Part shown: positions 1 to 8,456 of the stretch, piece by piece | How the letters are laid out: the number at the start of each line of letters is the position of its first letter | Position numbering within the stretch: position 1 is the first letter of the stretch | NCBI RefSeq assembly: GCF_020165985.1 | Contig: NZ_JAIUKZ010000011.1 | Span: 202,642 to 266,641 of the forward strand | Reading direction: 5' to 3' | Source: Bacillus sp. RAR_GA_16 | GTDB lineage: Bacteria > Bacillota > Bacilli > Bacillales > Guptibacillaceae | Length of the DNA: 64,000 nucleotides | Program-made: the position numbers and the translations under genes | The notes under the pieces: model-generated | What the model saw: the letters and a program-made list of their open reading frames with translations, nothing else | The model's database searches: none | What the model was told of the DNA's origin: nothing

Positions 1-1
1 T

Positions 2-718
2 ATGTATGATTCATCAGAGGTACTCGAAAAAGCAGATCAAGCGATGTATTTTGCCAAAACAAAAGGCAAGAACTACGTTTGTGTCTATGACGCAAATCAC
101 GTACCTACCAAAACGTTTTACAACCATAAAGAAATGGAGCTGTTAGAACAGCAATTAAAGCTCTTCCTCTCCAAAGACGTTTATACGTATAAACACAGCA
201 AGAGAGTTCACGAGTATGCAATTGAGTTTAGCCACAAATTAAAATTACATCCGAATGATCAGAAAATACTTGTGATGGGGGCATTAATACACGATATCGG
301 GAAACTTGAAATCCCCCGTGAAGTGATTAACAAAAAGGGCAAACTGACGAAAGATGAATGGGAAATGGTTCAAAAGCATGTCACCTGGGGCAGAGAAATC
401 GTATCAACAAATCGCGAACTCCACGATCTTCTCCCGCTCGTCGAACTCCACCATGAACGATACGATGGAAATGGGTATCCTTTTGGTCTAAGCGGTGAAG
501 AAATTCCGAAGCTTGTTCGAATCTTAACGATTATCGATTCATTCGATGCCATGACAACCGAACGTCCGTATCAAAAAACCAAATCGATCAGAGAAGCAAT
601 CGAGGAGCTAGAGAAATGTGCCGGCACACAATTTGATCCAGAACTCGTCCATTCTTTTGTTACGATGATTAAAGAAAATCCCGCGTTAAACGACAATCCC
701 ATACAAATCTCAATGTAA
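2..718 (+). CDS. GGDEF/HD-GYP cyclic-di-GMP signalling protein (3' part only)
   Basis: Only the C-terminal part is in the window; the true start lies to the left. The first ~30 residues (EKADQAMYFAKTKGKNYV) match the last helix and strand of a GGDEF diguanylate cyclase domain. An HD-GYP domain follows, with the metal-binding HDIGK at residues 97-101 and HHERYDGNGYP at 150-160. HD-GYP domains hydrolyse cyclic-di-GMP, so the whole protein probably makes or senses and degrades this messenger. The visible part has no membrane segment; sensory domains, if any, would be upstream. The gene ends just before a strong hairpin shared with the convergent xylB. The family is clear; the signal it senses is unknown. 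Confidence 0.88.
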   Translation: MYDSSEVLEKADQAMYFAKTKGKNYVCVYDANHVPTKTFYNHKEMELLEQQLKLFLSKDVYTYKHSKRVHEYAIEFSHKLKLHPNDQKILVMGALIHDIGKLEIPREVINKKGKLTKDEWEMVQKHVTWGREIVSTNRELHDLLPLVELHHERYDGNGYPFGLSGEEIPKLVRILTIIDSFDAMTTERPYQKTKSIREAIEELEKCAGTQFDPELVHSFVTMIKENPALNDNPIQISM

Positions 719-719
719 A

Positions 720-750
720 TAGCGAATGCCTCGGCATTCGCTTATTTTTA
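720..750 (+). terminator. Rho-independent terminator between convergent genes
   Basis: A perfect 9-bp stem (GCGAATGCC / GGCATTCGC, 722-741) with a two-base loop is followed by TTATTTTTA on the plus strand. It follows the HD-GYP stop directly and touches the xylB stop codon on the other strand, so it may serve both genes. Confidence 0.85.
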
Positions 751-2232
751 TTGTCGGTATGAAGTTAACTTTTCACTTAACTTCTTTGTATCGGCATAGA
801 CCGATTGATAGATTGGGAACAGCTTACGGTATTCCTCTACTTTCTCCTTATTCGGAGTAAATCGTTCCTTCTCTTTTAAGAATCTCTCACTGCAAGATTC
901 GAGAGAAGGAAACCAACCGCATCCATACGCTGCGAGCATTGCTGCTCCAAGGGCAGGGCCCTCTTCCGTCTCATATTTAATAATAGTCGCATCAAAAATA
1001 TCTGCCTGCATTTGAAGCCAGGCTCTGTTTTTTGACCCTCCACCGATTGAGACAATTTCATCAATCCGTTTTCCACTGTCTCGAAACTTCACAATTGATT
1101 CATGCAATGAAAACGTAATGCCTTCTAATACAGCTTTTACAAAATGGGCTCGCGTATGAGACGTATCCATACCAATAAAACTTCCGCGTATTGTCGCATC
1201 CGCATGCGGCGTTCGCTCTCCCGATAAATACGGGGTGAATAGTAGCCCGTTTGCTCCAGGTGGAACGTCATCTATAGAAGAAAGTAACTCTTCAAACGAG
1301 ACATCTTCAGCAAACTGTTCACGGAACCAGCTTAAGCTTTGCCCGGCAGAAAGCGTAACCCCCATCGTATAGTAAGCATTCGGTAGACTATGATTAAAGT
1401 AGTGAACGTTCCCATCAAACTGAAGGTTCGCGCTTCCTTCGTATGACAAAACCACACCAGAAGTGCCAATACTACAAAGAGTTCGCCCGTTTTTTAATAT
1501 ACCCGCTCCCACTGCGCCACACGCATTATCTGCTCCTCCGGCATACATGTTCACGCCCTCGAGCCCCCGCACAAGTCCTTCCTTCATTTTACCAGTCTGC
1601 GCGGAAGATTCGACTAATGGCGGGCAAAGTGAAAGATCGATTCCTGTTTTTTCGGCCACTTCTTTACTCCATTCTTTTTCACGTATGTTTAATAGGAGCG
1701 TGCCAGCTGCATCTGAGTAGTCCATATGTAAGTCGCCTGTTAATTTGAAGCGCACATAATCTTTTGGCAGTAGGAAGACTTCCGCTTTCTTATAAACATC
1801 AGGTTCATTTTCCTTCACCCATAATAATTTTGAAAGAGTCATGCCTTCAAGGGACGGGTTTTTCGTAATTTCATAGAGTCGCTTTTCTCCAACTCGTTCC
1901 TCAATCGCTCGACACTGTTTTGTAGAACGCGTATCATTCCATAAAATCGCTCGGCGAAGCGGCTGCTTTTTTGCATCAAGTAAGACGAGCCCGTGCATTT
2001 GCCCTGAAAAGCTAATACCTTCCACTTTAGAAGAAGGAAGCTGAGACATCAAATCCCGAAGTGCATCAATCGTCTCATTAACCCAGTCTTCAGGATCTTG
2101 TTCACTATAGCCAAACTTCGGATTATATATGGGATAGCTTCTTGAAGATTCAGCACAAATTTCTCCCTTTTGATCTGTTGCAATTACTTTCACTGCACTT
2201 GTTCCAAGATCAATTCCAATGACATAACTCAT
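748..2232 (-). CDS. xylB: Xylulokinase-type FGGY carbohydrate kinase
   Basis: This 494-residue FGGY-family sugar kinase would phosphorylate D-xylulose to xylulose 5-phosphate for the pentose phosphate pathway. The N-terminal phosphate loop IDLGTSAVKV and the C-terminal GGGSKNRAWLQMQADI segment are typical, and the length fits xylulokinase. I chose the ATG at 2232 because AAGGAG lies about 9 nt upstream; an in-frame start 24 nt earlier has no site. No xylose isomerase or xylose transporter is nearby, so the substrate could be a different ketose. The next gene upstream is only 55 bp away on the same strand and may share the transcript. Confidence 0.85.
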   Translation of the reverse strand: MSYVIGIDLGTSAVKVIATDQKGEICAESSRSYPIYNPKFGYSEQDPEDWVNETIDALRDLMSQLPSSKVEGISFSGQMHGLVLLDAKKQPLRRAILWNDTRSTKQCRAIEERVGEKRLYEITKNPSLEGMTLSKLLWVKENEPDVYKKAEVFLLPKDYVRFKLTGDLHMDYSDAAGTLLLNIREKEWSKEVAEKTGIDLSLCPPLVESSAQTGKMKEGLVRGLEGVNMYAGGADNACGAVGAGILKNGRTLCSIGTSGVVLSYEGSANLQFDGNVHYFNHSLPNAYYTMGVTLSAGQSLSWFREQFAEDVSFEELLSSIDDVPPGANGLLFTPYLSGERTPHADATIRGSFIGMDTSHTRAHFVKAVLEGITFSLHESIVKFRDSGKRIDEIVSIGGGSKNRAWLQMQADIFDATIIKYETEEGPALGAAMLAAYGCGWFPSLESCSERFLKEKERFTPNKEKVEEYRKLFPIYQSVYADTKKLSEKLTSYRQ

Positions 2233-2287
2233 ATGAATGAGCTCCTTTCCACTCAATTTTTTAGAAATATGTAGAGTGACGAGTCAA

Positions 2288-2587
2288 TTACCACATCGGC
2301 TCGTCACAGTCGGTAACATGATAAAAGAATGGTAAAATACCGATCGTTACAACAGCCACTGTGAGTTCAACCAGTAAAATAATGGAGAGCGAAACGTCAA
2401 ATGCTAACATGGGTAGCCAAAGGATCGCCACAATACTAGGGATAACAGCGAGGTTATTCCTTGTCTTACGAGTAGGGTACTGTTTACTTCCACAATGCGG
2501 ACAGCAATCGTATTTTCTAAAATTAACGATGGCGCTAAAGGTTTCCTTCCACGTCCATTTTGTTTGACATTGCTGACAAATAGCCAT
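2288..2587 (-). CDS. CxxC-x20-CxxC family small membrane protein (TIGR04104-like)
   Basis: A 99-residue protein with two CxxC pairs at residues 4-7 and 29-32, about 20 residues apart, followed by two hydrophobic segments (about 48-65 and 70-88). This layout matches the family named cxxc_20_cxxc, whose role is unknown; the cysteines probably hold a zinc ion. A GGGGG-rich ribosome site precedes the ATG. It lies between pcp and xylB on the same strand and is isolated from pcp by a terminator. Confidence 0.75.
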   Translation of the reverse strand: MAICQQCQTKWTWKETFSAIVNFRKYDCCPHCGSKQYPTRKTRNNLAVIPSIVAILWLPMLAFDVSLSIILLVELTVAVVTIGILPFFYHVTDCDEPMW

Positions 2588-2639
2588 CTTGAATCCCCCC
2601 TATTCTTTATACGAGTAGCGCTTACAATGGGTTTCAAAT

Positions 2640-2670
2640 GAAAAAAGCTGACCAAATGGGCTCAGCTTTT
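2640..2670 (-). terminator. Terminator of pcp
   Basis: On the minus strand AAAGCTGA and TCAGCTTT form a stem followed by a run of T. It sits 10 nt after the pcp stop codon. Confidence 0.75.
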
Positions 2671-2679
2671 AGGATACGT

Positions 2680-3306
2680 TTATTCTTGTGCGTTTCCTTC
2701 TAAATCGGAAAGTGTATGAATCATAATCTGAATCGCATCGCGAATACTCGTAAATGGAAAGCCAGTATGTGCTGAATGATGAAGCGTCATCTCAAAAGTT
2801 GGCGGCACATGAACGAATCCTGCAGGAATCGCAAGGTCTTTTTGCTCAAGTGCATACAAGACGCTATACATAACGTTATTACAGAGGTAAGTTCCAGCCG
2901 TATTGGAAATTTCAGCAGGGATGCCATTTTGCATGAGCGCATCCGTCATCTTTTTAATAGGAAGTGTGGAAAAATAAGCGGCTGGTCCTCCCTCAACAAT
3001 TGGCTGATCCTCAGGGGCATGCCCGACGTTATCTTCTACACTATCATTCACGTTAATCGCTATTCGCTCTGGCGTAATTTTTGTACGGTTAGCCGCGAGT
3101 CCAAGCATGATCACTGCAACCGGCTCACACTGTTCAACATACTCAATCAGCATTTCTGCCGCTCGTTCGTAATCAACAGGCAAGACCCGCGAAATAATTT
3201 CAAATCCACCAATCGTTTCTTCATCCAGTTCCATGACAATCTGCTCAGTTGGATTATGACGATGCTCAAGAAAAGGTTCAAATCCAGTTAACAATAAAGG
3301 CTTCAC
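2680..3306 (-). CDS. pcp: Pyrrolidone-carboxylate peptidase
   Basis: This 208-residue cysteine peptidase of family C15 removes N-terminal pyroglutamate from peptides in the cytoplasm. The start LLLTGFEPF is the family signature. The catalytic triad is visible as E80 (TPERIAINVND), C142 (NTAGTYLCNN) and H166 (GFVHVPP), almost exactly the spacing of the Bacillus enzyme. I prefer the GTG at 3306, which has GGGGAG 6 nt upstream; the longer reading to 3351 adds a non-conserved extension. It appears to be transcribed alone and ends in its own terminator. Confidence 0.93.
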   Translation of the reverse strand: MKPLLLTGFEPFLEHRHNPTEQIVMELDEETIGGFEIISRVLPVDYERAAEMLIEYVEQCEPVAVIMLGLAANRTKITPERIAINVNDSVEDNVGHAPEDQPIVEGGPAAYFSTLPIKKMTDALMQNGIPAEISNTAGTYLCNNVMYSVLYALEQKDLAIPAGFVHVPPTFEMTLHHSAHTGFPFTSIRDAIQIMIHTLSDLEGNAQE

Positions 3307-3439
3307 TCCACTCTCCCCTTTCGCTTTAAACGAGTCATGGTTAAGATACAAATCTTCTACATTACCTTTCTATAACCTTATTTCATGAGGTTTAACCTAG
3401 AATTTTTAGTAAATATCTACCACATTCATAAAAAGGAAG

Positions 3440-3490
3440 CTTCTATAGAAAAGTTCTTCACCTTCTAAATGAAGGGTTTTCTTTATTAAA
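3440..3490 (+). terminator. Hairpin plus T-rich tract in the leader of the alcohol dehydrogenase gene
   Basis: AGAAAA (about 3447) and TTTTCT (about 3483) bracket a wobble-rich stem TTCTTCA/TGAAGGG, followed by TTATTAAAT. It lies 50 nt upstream of the dehydrogenase start, so it could be a leader attenuator or a leftover terminator. The stem has GU pairs and a bulge, so support is modest. Confidence 0.3.
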
Positions 3491-3541
3491 TCACGAAACT
3501 CAGTCGTATAAAGCTTATTTTAAAAAAGGAGGCAACACCAT

Positions 3542-4744
3542 ATGTCTTTTTCAAAACTTGTTTTCACACCACTCAGCTACACCGGCTGGGGTTCACTTGA
3601 ACAGCTTTTACCTGAAGTGGAGAAGCATTCGCCTGAGCGTATTCTTGTAGTGACGGATCCCGTTTTAAATGAGATTGGTCTCGTCGATCGCGTTCGACTA
3701 CCGTTAGAAGATGCGGGGTACTCTGTAGATATTTATACCGATACTGAGCCAGAGCCACCGCTCGCCATCGGTGAAAAACTCGTCAATTATACGAGAGAAA
3801 ATAAATATAGCCTCGTGATCGGGCTTGGTGGAGGAAGTGCCTTAGATCTCGCCAAATTAACGGCCGTCTTATCTGCCCATGAAGGTCCTGTTAGTGATTA
3901 TCTCAATTTATCAGGAAGCCGAGCGATTACAGGAAAAGGTCTTCCAAAAATACTAATTCCCACAACGGCAGGGACTGGTTCTGAAGTAACAAACATTGCG
4001 GTGCTCTCGCTTGAAAGCTCAAAAGATGTCGTTACCCACGACTACCTTCTCGCAGATGCCGCAATTGTTGATCCAGAACTCACCCTTTCCGTTCCGGCAA
4101 AGGTTACCGCGGCAACAGGTGTTGATGCCCTTACCCATGCGATTGAAGCATACGTTTCGGTCAACGCGAGTCCTACGACGGATGGACTTGCCTTACAAGC
4201 CATCCGATTAATTAGCCGCTCCATCAGACGCGCCGTTTCGAATGGGGAGGATCGAAAAGCTCGAATCGATATGAGTAACGGAAGCTATATCGCCGGCCTG
4301 GCTTTTTTTAATGCTGGTGTTGCGGGCGTTCATGCTCTCGCTTATCCTCTTGGTGGTCAGTTTCATATTGCTCACGGTGATTCCAATGCCGTTCTTCTTC
4401 CCTACGTAATGGGATATATTCGTAAAAGCTGTCCAAAACGAATGGGGGATATCTTAAATGCTCTTGGTGGAAACTCACAATTCCTTTCTGAAGAAGAAGC
4501 ATCGTATGAGTGTGTACGTCAGTTAGAAAGGCTTGTTCAAGACGTGGGCATCCCTGGGACGCTTGGTGGATTCAATATTCCGATTTCTGCTCTTGAATCC
4601 CTGACGGAAGATGGATTGAAGCAGAAAAGATTGCTTGCTAGAAGTCCTCTCCCTCTTTACGAAGCCGATATTCGCGCTATTTATCAATCTGCCTTTAATG
4701 GCGAAGTGGTAGAAGCATCACTTGCGAATGTTCCGCACCCTTAA
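3542..4744 (+). CDS. Iron-containing alcohol dehydrogenase
   Basis: A 400-residue group III (iron-type) alcohol dehydrogenase. The NAD-binding GLGGGSALDLAK (about 94-105), PTTAGTGSEVT (about 141-151) and the metal ligands in DALTHAIEAY and in HALAYPLGGQFHIAHGDSN are all present, so it should be active on an aldehyde/alcohol pair. The start has AAGGAGG 8 nt upstream. It is divergent from pcp and close to the sulfoquinovose operon. A reductase turning sulfolactaldehyde into dihydroxypropanesulfonate is one possible role, because iron-type dehydrogenases handle that C3 sulfonate elsewhere, but nothing in the sequence proves the substrate. Confidence 0.85.
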   Translation: MSFSKLVFTPLSYTGWGSLEQLLPEVEKHSPERILVVTDPVLNEIGLVDRVRLPLEDAGYSVDIYTDTEPEPPLAIGEKLVNYTRENKYSLVIGLGGGSALDLAKLTAVLSAHEGPVSDYLNLSGSRAITGKGLPKILIPTTAGTGSEVTNIAVLSLESSKDVVTHDYLLADAAIVDPELTLSVPAKVTAATGVDALTHAIEAYVSVNASPTTDGLALQAIRLISRSIRRAVSNGEDRKARIDMSNGSYIAGLAFFNAGVAGVHALAYPLGGQFHIAHGDSNAVLLPYVMGYIRKSCPKRMGDILNALGGNSQFLSEEEASYECVRQLERLVQDVGIPGTLGGFNIPISALESLTEDGLKQKRLLARSPLPLYEADIRAIYQSAFNGEVVEASLANVPHP

Positions 4745-4745
4745 A

Positions 4746-4790
4746 ATCAATCATAAAAGTCCGCTACTGAAGCGGGCTTTTATGATTGAT
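4746..4790 (+). terminator. Long hairpin directly after the alcohol dehydrogenase stop
   Basis: A 19-bp stem (ATCAATCATAAAAG-T-CCGC paired with GCGG-G-CTTTTATGATTGAT) closes a 7-nt loop two bases after the dehydrogenase stop. The stem is unusually long and carries an A-rich and a T-rich half, so it can work as a terminator on both strands. Its 3' arm contains the ATG at 4782 that would start the next small ORF. Confidence 0.7.
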
Positions 4791-5009
4791 CCCTCTATTG
4801 TTAGGGAACACCACTTAAAACGGAAACAGGTGGTGTCATCCTTGGGTTATTTCTTATTACTTATTCTTTCTCTTGCGATCATGATTTTTCTTATAAGAGT
4901 TCCACTCACCGATCGCTTTCCTCCAGCCATCCGCAAAATGGGCGTAATCTTTCTTGCATTAATCTCGCTAGTCTTTCTTGCCTTATTAATCGCTTCCTTT
5001 ATAGGATAA
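4782..5009 (+). CDS. Small two-helix membrane protein, unknown function
   Basis: A 75-residue reading frame with two strongly hydrophobic stretches (about 20-38 and 53-73) joined by a short basic loop, as in small integral membrane proteins. I do not recognise a family. The start is uncertain: the ATG at 4782 lies inside the 3' arm of a strong hairpin and lacks a good ribosome site, while a TTG at 4722 would overlap the dehydrogenase end. Translation might be coupled to the dehydrogenase. Supported only by composition and frame length. Confidence 0.45.
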   Translation: MIDPSIVREHHLKRKQVVSSLGYFLLLILSLAIMIFLIRVPLTDRFPPAIRKMGVIFLALISLVFLALLIASFIG

Positions 5010-5016
5010 TCGAATA

Positions 5017-5094
5017 GGCGAAAGTGTCCGCCTGGGGTGGACACTTTCGCCTTTTTGTTTGTGAGAGGGGTCAGGCTCGAGCCTGACCCCTCTC
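5017..5094. repeat. Family A composite repeat, copy 1 (two palindromes)
   Basis: The first palindrome (5017-5051) pairs GGCGAAAGTGTCC with GGACACTTTCGCC and runs into TTTTTG, so it can act as a terminator. The second (5063-5094) is a perfect 32-bp palindrome with core GGTCAGGCTCGAGCCTGACC. It lies between the convergent small membrane gene and the AEC transporter gene. Related copies are at 16435, 20092, 35030, 36560 and 37288. Confidence 0.85.
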
Positions 5095-5103
5095 AACCGC
5101 TCT

Positions 5104-6012
5104 TCAAACAAACGTCGTCGCTAAATAAATCACCACAGGCATCGTAGCTAAGCTCGACACGGTAGAAACAAGCGTGGCGCTTGAAACATTTTGGGGCTCC
5201 GTATGAAACTGAATGGCATACATCGTCGTATTCGCGGCCGTTGGAGTTGCCGCCATAATAATCATAATTTGCTTCGTTAATGGATCAACCGGCATGAGCA
5301 AAACAATTCCCGCGGCAATGAGTGGTGCAACCATTAATTTAAGTGAAAGCGCCGTTGAGAGCTTTTGCCAATCAATCGCTCGCAACTGTATATTGGCAAG
5401 CTGCATGCCGAGCGTCACCATAATAACAGGAATCGCTGCGTCCGCTATCAAATCCACGCCATCTCGAATTGTTCCGAGTGGAATGTGCAACCATTGAAAC
5501 AAAAGACCAACAATGGCGCCGTAAACCATCGGCATTTTTCGAACCGCCTTAAGGGCAGCTTTAACCCCGTCATGATCTGGACTACCTTTTGCCGCATAGT
5601 AGACGCCAAGCGTACTCATTAACAACTGCTGGAGCACCATTAACACAATTGCCGTTTCCATTCCTACTGTGCCAAACAAAAACAGCACGAGCGGTGTGCC
5701 GTAATTTCCATTATTCATAAAGGCGCTCGATAATACCAAACCGCACCGTTCAGATTCAGTAAAGCCGTATAGTTTCGATAAGATGCTGACAAGTCCAATA
5801 AGCGCAAAGCACAAACCAAGCATATAGATCGATAAATACCCGTAGGACGAATCAATTTCTTGTTCATAAAACGTCCGAAAAACGAGAAGTGGTACGAGCA
5901 CATATAACGCGAGATTCGAAAGCACTCTCGTCTCCAACTTTAAAAAGCGTTGCGCAACATATCCGACGCCAAATACGAAAAAGATCGGTAGCAGTATGGT
6001 GATAATCGACAT
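5104..6012 (-). CDS. AEC-family (auxin efflux carrier type) membrane permease
   Basis: A 302-residue permease with about ten hydrophobic segments spread over its length, typical of the AEC family that moves organic anions such as malate and other small acids. The ATG at 6012 has AAGGAG 8 nt upstream; an ATG 6 nt earlier is too close to that site. It lies downstream of the sulfoquinovose operon on the same strand, but a terminator separates it from the aldehyde dehydrogenase. Its position makes export of a sulfonate end product (sulfolactate or dihydroxypropanesulfonate) a reasonable guess. A family member with unrelated substrate is equally possible. Confidence 0.8.
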   Translation of the reverse strand: MSIITILLPIFFVFGVGYVAQRFLKLETRVLSNLALYVLVPLLVFRTFYEQEIDSSYGYLSIYMLGLCFALIGLVSILSKLYGFTESERCGLVLSSAFMNNGNYGTPLVLFLFGTVGMETAIVLMVLQQLLMSTLGVYYAAKGSPDHDGVKAALKAVRKMPMVYGAIVGLLFQWLHIPLGTIRDGVDLIADAAIPVIMVTLGMQLANIQLRAIDWQKLSTALSLKLMVAPLIAAGIVLLMPVDPLTKQIMIIMAATPTAANTTMYAIQFHTEPQNVSSATLVSTVSSLATMPVVIYLATTFV

Positions 6013-6061
6013 CTTCATTCTCCTTCAGCTTTGAAAAGCGATAGCGTCCTTTTACAGGTTG

Positions 6062-6092
6062 AAAAGGGGCCCGGTTCATCGGCCCCCTTTCT
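6062..6092 (-). terminator. Terminator of the sulfoquinovose operon
   Basis: On the minus strand AAAGGGGGCC pairs with GGGCCCCTTTT around an 8-nt loop, followed by T residues. It comes five bases after the aldehyde dehydrogenase stop and separates that gene from the AEC permease. Confidence 0.8.
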
Positions 6093-6096
6093 TCTC

Positions 6097-7530
6097 TTAT
6101 CCGTTAAAAACGATAATTTTTTCTTCCGTCATTTCTTCAATCGCATAGCGTGGCCCTTCTTTACCCGTTCCACTTTTCTTTACACCACCATATGGCATAT
6201 GATCCACGCGGTAGCCTGACGTGTCATTAATAATGAGTCCACCTACATGCACCTCATTAATCGCCTTTAAGGTAAAAGCGAGATCGTTCGTAAAGAGCCC
6301 AGCTTGCAGACCATACTCAGAATCATTCACTCTCGCAATCACGTCATCTGTGGAACGATACGTGCTAACCGCTACAACCGGACCAAAGACTTCTTGACGA
6401 CACACCTTCATATCATCATTGACATTCGTGAGAATCGTAGGTTGATAGAAAACACCTTCTCGTTTTCCACCCGTTTCAACGACAGCTCCTTGCTCAACTG
6501 CTTCGTTCACCCAGCTCTCAACCCGAATCGCTTCCCGTTCAGCAATCATCGGACCGATATCAGTTGCCGCCTCCATTGGATCGCCTAAAACAAGCGCTTC
6601 TGTCACTTCCTTCATTTTCGCAAGAAACGGCTCATAAATATCTTCGTGTACATAAACGCGTTGGACTGAAATACAAACTTGCCCTGCGTTATTAAAGCTC
6701 TTTTGAGCGGATTGTGTTGCCGCTGTTTCAACGTCTGCGTCATGATGCACAATCGTTGCTGAATTGTTTCCTAGCTCTAACGCTACTTTTCGCAATCCCG
6801 CTTTTTCGCGAATATGCTGCCCTACGCGTGGGCTACCTGTAAAAGTAAACATGTTCACATCTTGATTCGAAAGAAGCCACTCGCCTACCGTTGCTCCCTC
6901 TCCTGTAATCAAGTTTAGGCGTCCTGCTGGAAGGCCAACTTCCTCAAAGATTTCTGTTAAAAGAATGGCACAAATCGGCGTTACTTCAGCTGGTTTTAAC
7001 ACAACGCTATTGCCTGCTGCAAGCGCAGGGCCAATTTTGTGGCACACAAGATTCAGTGGCACGTTAAATGGCGTGATCGCTGCGACAACACCGATTGGGA
7101 AGCGTCTTGTATACGCCTGACGCTGTTCTGACCCAGGGGCTGCTTCAACCGGAATGCCTTCACCATGAATTCGCTTTGCTTCTTCTGCCGACACTTCTAA
7201 TGTTAAAGCGGCTCTCCCTACTTCCCCTTTACACTCCGCTAAAGGCTTTCCAACTTCCCTTGCAAGCACTTCTCCAAGCTCATCCTGACGAGCACGAAGT
7301 GTTGCGGCAGCTTTCATCAAAACCGTGTATCGATCGTAAGGCGAAAAAGGGGTTTTCAAGGCTGTCTTAGCAGCTTGCACCGCATCAGTTACGTCCTGTT
7401 CATCTGCTGTAGCCGTTTTCGCTGCTACTTCTTGTGTATATTTATTTAACACGTCATCCGTCGCTGTTTTTTCACGCCATTCCCCATTGATGAATAGCCC
7501 ATAAGTTCTTACTGAAGTTTGTGTAGCCAC
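6097..7530 (-). CDS. Aldehyde dehydrogenase, probable sulfolactaldehyde dehydrogenase
   Basis: A 477-residue NAD(P)-dependent aldehyde dehydrogenase. Catalytic and cofactor residues are in place: N156 (TPFNVP), K179 (LKPAEVTP), E252 (LELGNN) and the nucleophile C286 (NNAGQVC). It starts at GTG 7530 behind a GGGGG-rich ribosome site. As the last gene of a sulfoquinovose operon with an aldolase, it most likely oxidises 3-sulfolactaldehyde, the sulfonated half of the aldol cleavage, to sulfolactate, as GabD-like SLA dehydrogenases do in other sulfoglycolytic bacteria. The family is certain; the substrate is inferred from position. Confidence 0.85.
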   Translation of the reverse strand: MATQTSVRTYGLFINGEWREKTATDDVLNKYTQEVAAKTATADEQDVTDAVQAAKTALKTPFSPYDRYTVLMKAAATLRARQDELGEVLAREVGKPLAECKGEVGRAALTLEVSAEEAKRIHGEGIPVEAAPGSEQRQAYTRRFPIGVVAAITPFNVPLNLVCHKIGPALAAGNSVVLKPAEVTPICAILLTEIFEEVGLPAGRLNLITGEGATVGEWLLSNQDVNMFTFTGSPRVGQHIREKAGLRKVALELGNNSATIVHHDADVETAATQSAQKSFNNAGQVCISVQRVYVHEDIYEPFLAKMKEVTEALVLGDPMEAATDIGPMIAEREAIRVESWVNEAVEQGAVVETGGKREGVFYQPTILTNVNDDMKVCRQEVFGPVVAVSTYRSTDDVIARVNDSEYGLQAGLFTNDLAFTLKAINEVHVGGLIINDTSGYRVDHMPYGGVKKSGTGKEGPRYAIEEMTEEKIIVFNG

Positions 7531-7550
7531 GTTAACATCATCCCCCTTTT

Positions 7551-8441
7551 TTATAACGTTATGACCTTTTTACCTAACAAAAGTTCTTCTGCTTTCCCTT
7601 GACTACCAAATACGCGAATCTTTTCTTGTACTTTTTCTTTCATGCGTAAGCGACCGAGACCAAGTGAACTAGCGAGCACAATATCATCCAGATTTTCTGA
7701 AAATGCTTCTTGAACGCCTCTCGTAAATGCCTGACGAAGCTCTGTGTCCACATTGATTTTTGCAATACCAAGTGAAATCGCTCTTTGCACTTGCTCATCA
7801 GGCACGTCGGATCCGCCGTGTAGGACCACAGGACGCTTGACAGCATCAACAATTTCTTTTAATCGCTCAAAACGAAGGTTAGGCGTTTCTTTATAGATTC
7901 CGTGAGCTGTTCCAATTGATACGGCAAGATAATCAACATCCGTCGCTTCAACAAAGGCTACCGCTTCTTCTGTTGTTGTAATCAGTGCATCTTTCTCATC
8001 AACTGTAATGTCATCTTCCGTGCCGCCGATTTTACCGATTTCACCTTCAGAACCAATGCCAAGTGCTCTAGCAATGTCGACCACTTTTTTCGTTGTAGCC
8101 GTATTTTCTTCAAAAGATAAACCGGATCCATCAAACATCACGGATTGGAAGCCCATTTGCACAGCTTGCATCGTTTGCTCGAACTGACGGCTGTGATCAA
8201 GGTGAATCGCGACAGGAACATTAGGTTCTTTTTCATACGTATCGATCAACCCTTTTAATGCTTCCATGCCCAGTGTTTGAATTACTTTCTGCCCCACTTG
8301 TATCATAATAGGTGCCTTTTCCTCTGCAGCAGCTTCAAAAATCGCTAGTACCGTTTCTGCGTTATGTGCGCTAAATGCCCCTACCCCATATCCATTTTGA
8401 AAAGCATGATCCAGCATTGTTTTTCCGTTAATAAATGGCAT
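7551..8441 (-). CDS. Class II (zinc) aldolase, probable sulfofructose-1-phosphate aldolase
   Basis: A 296-residue class II fructose-bisphosphate/tagatose-bisphosphate aldolase family protein. The catalytic D82 and zinc ligand H83 are in HLDHS, with further ligands H180 (GTAHG) and H208 (VLHGGSD), and the substrate loop GSEGEIGKIGG at 130-140. In this operon it would cleave 6-deoxy-6-sulfofructose 1-phosphate to dihydroxyacetone phosphate and sulfolactaldehyde. ATG 8441 is preferred because GGGAG lies 8 nt upstream; ATG 8447 is too close to it. The gap to the dehydrogenase is 20 bp, so the two are surely co-transcribed. Confidence 0.88.
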   Translation of the reverse strand: MPFINGKTMLDHAFQNGYGVGAFSAHNAETVLAIFEAAAEEKAPIMIQVGQKVIQTLGMEALKGLIDTYEKEPNVPVAIHLDHSRQFEQTMQAVQMGFQSVMFDGSGLSFEENTATTKKVVDIARALGIGSEGEIGKIGGTEDDITVDEKDALITTTEEAVAFVEATDVDYLAVSIGTAHGIYKETPNLRFERLKEIVDAVKRPVVLHGGSDVPDEQVQRAISLGIAKINVDTELRQAFTRGVQEAFSENLDDIVLASSLGLGRLRMKEKVQEKIRVFGSQGKAEELLLGKKVITL

Positions 8442-8456
8442 CACCATTTCTCCCTT

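Noticed and set aside
1443..1748. 101-residue frame opposite xylB
   Set aside because: Shadow frame of a clear gene; no ribosome site and composition follows the antisense of xylB.
2776..3291. 171-residue frame opposite pcp
   Set aside because: Antisense of an intact peptidase gene with its catalytic triad; no start signal.
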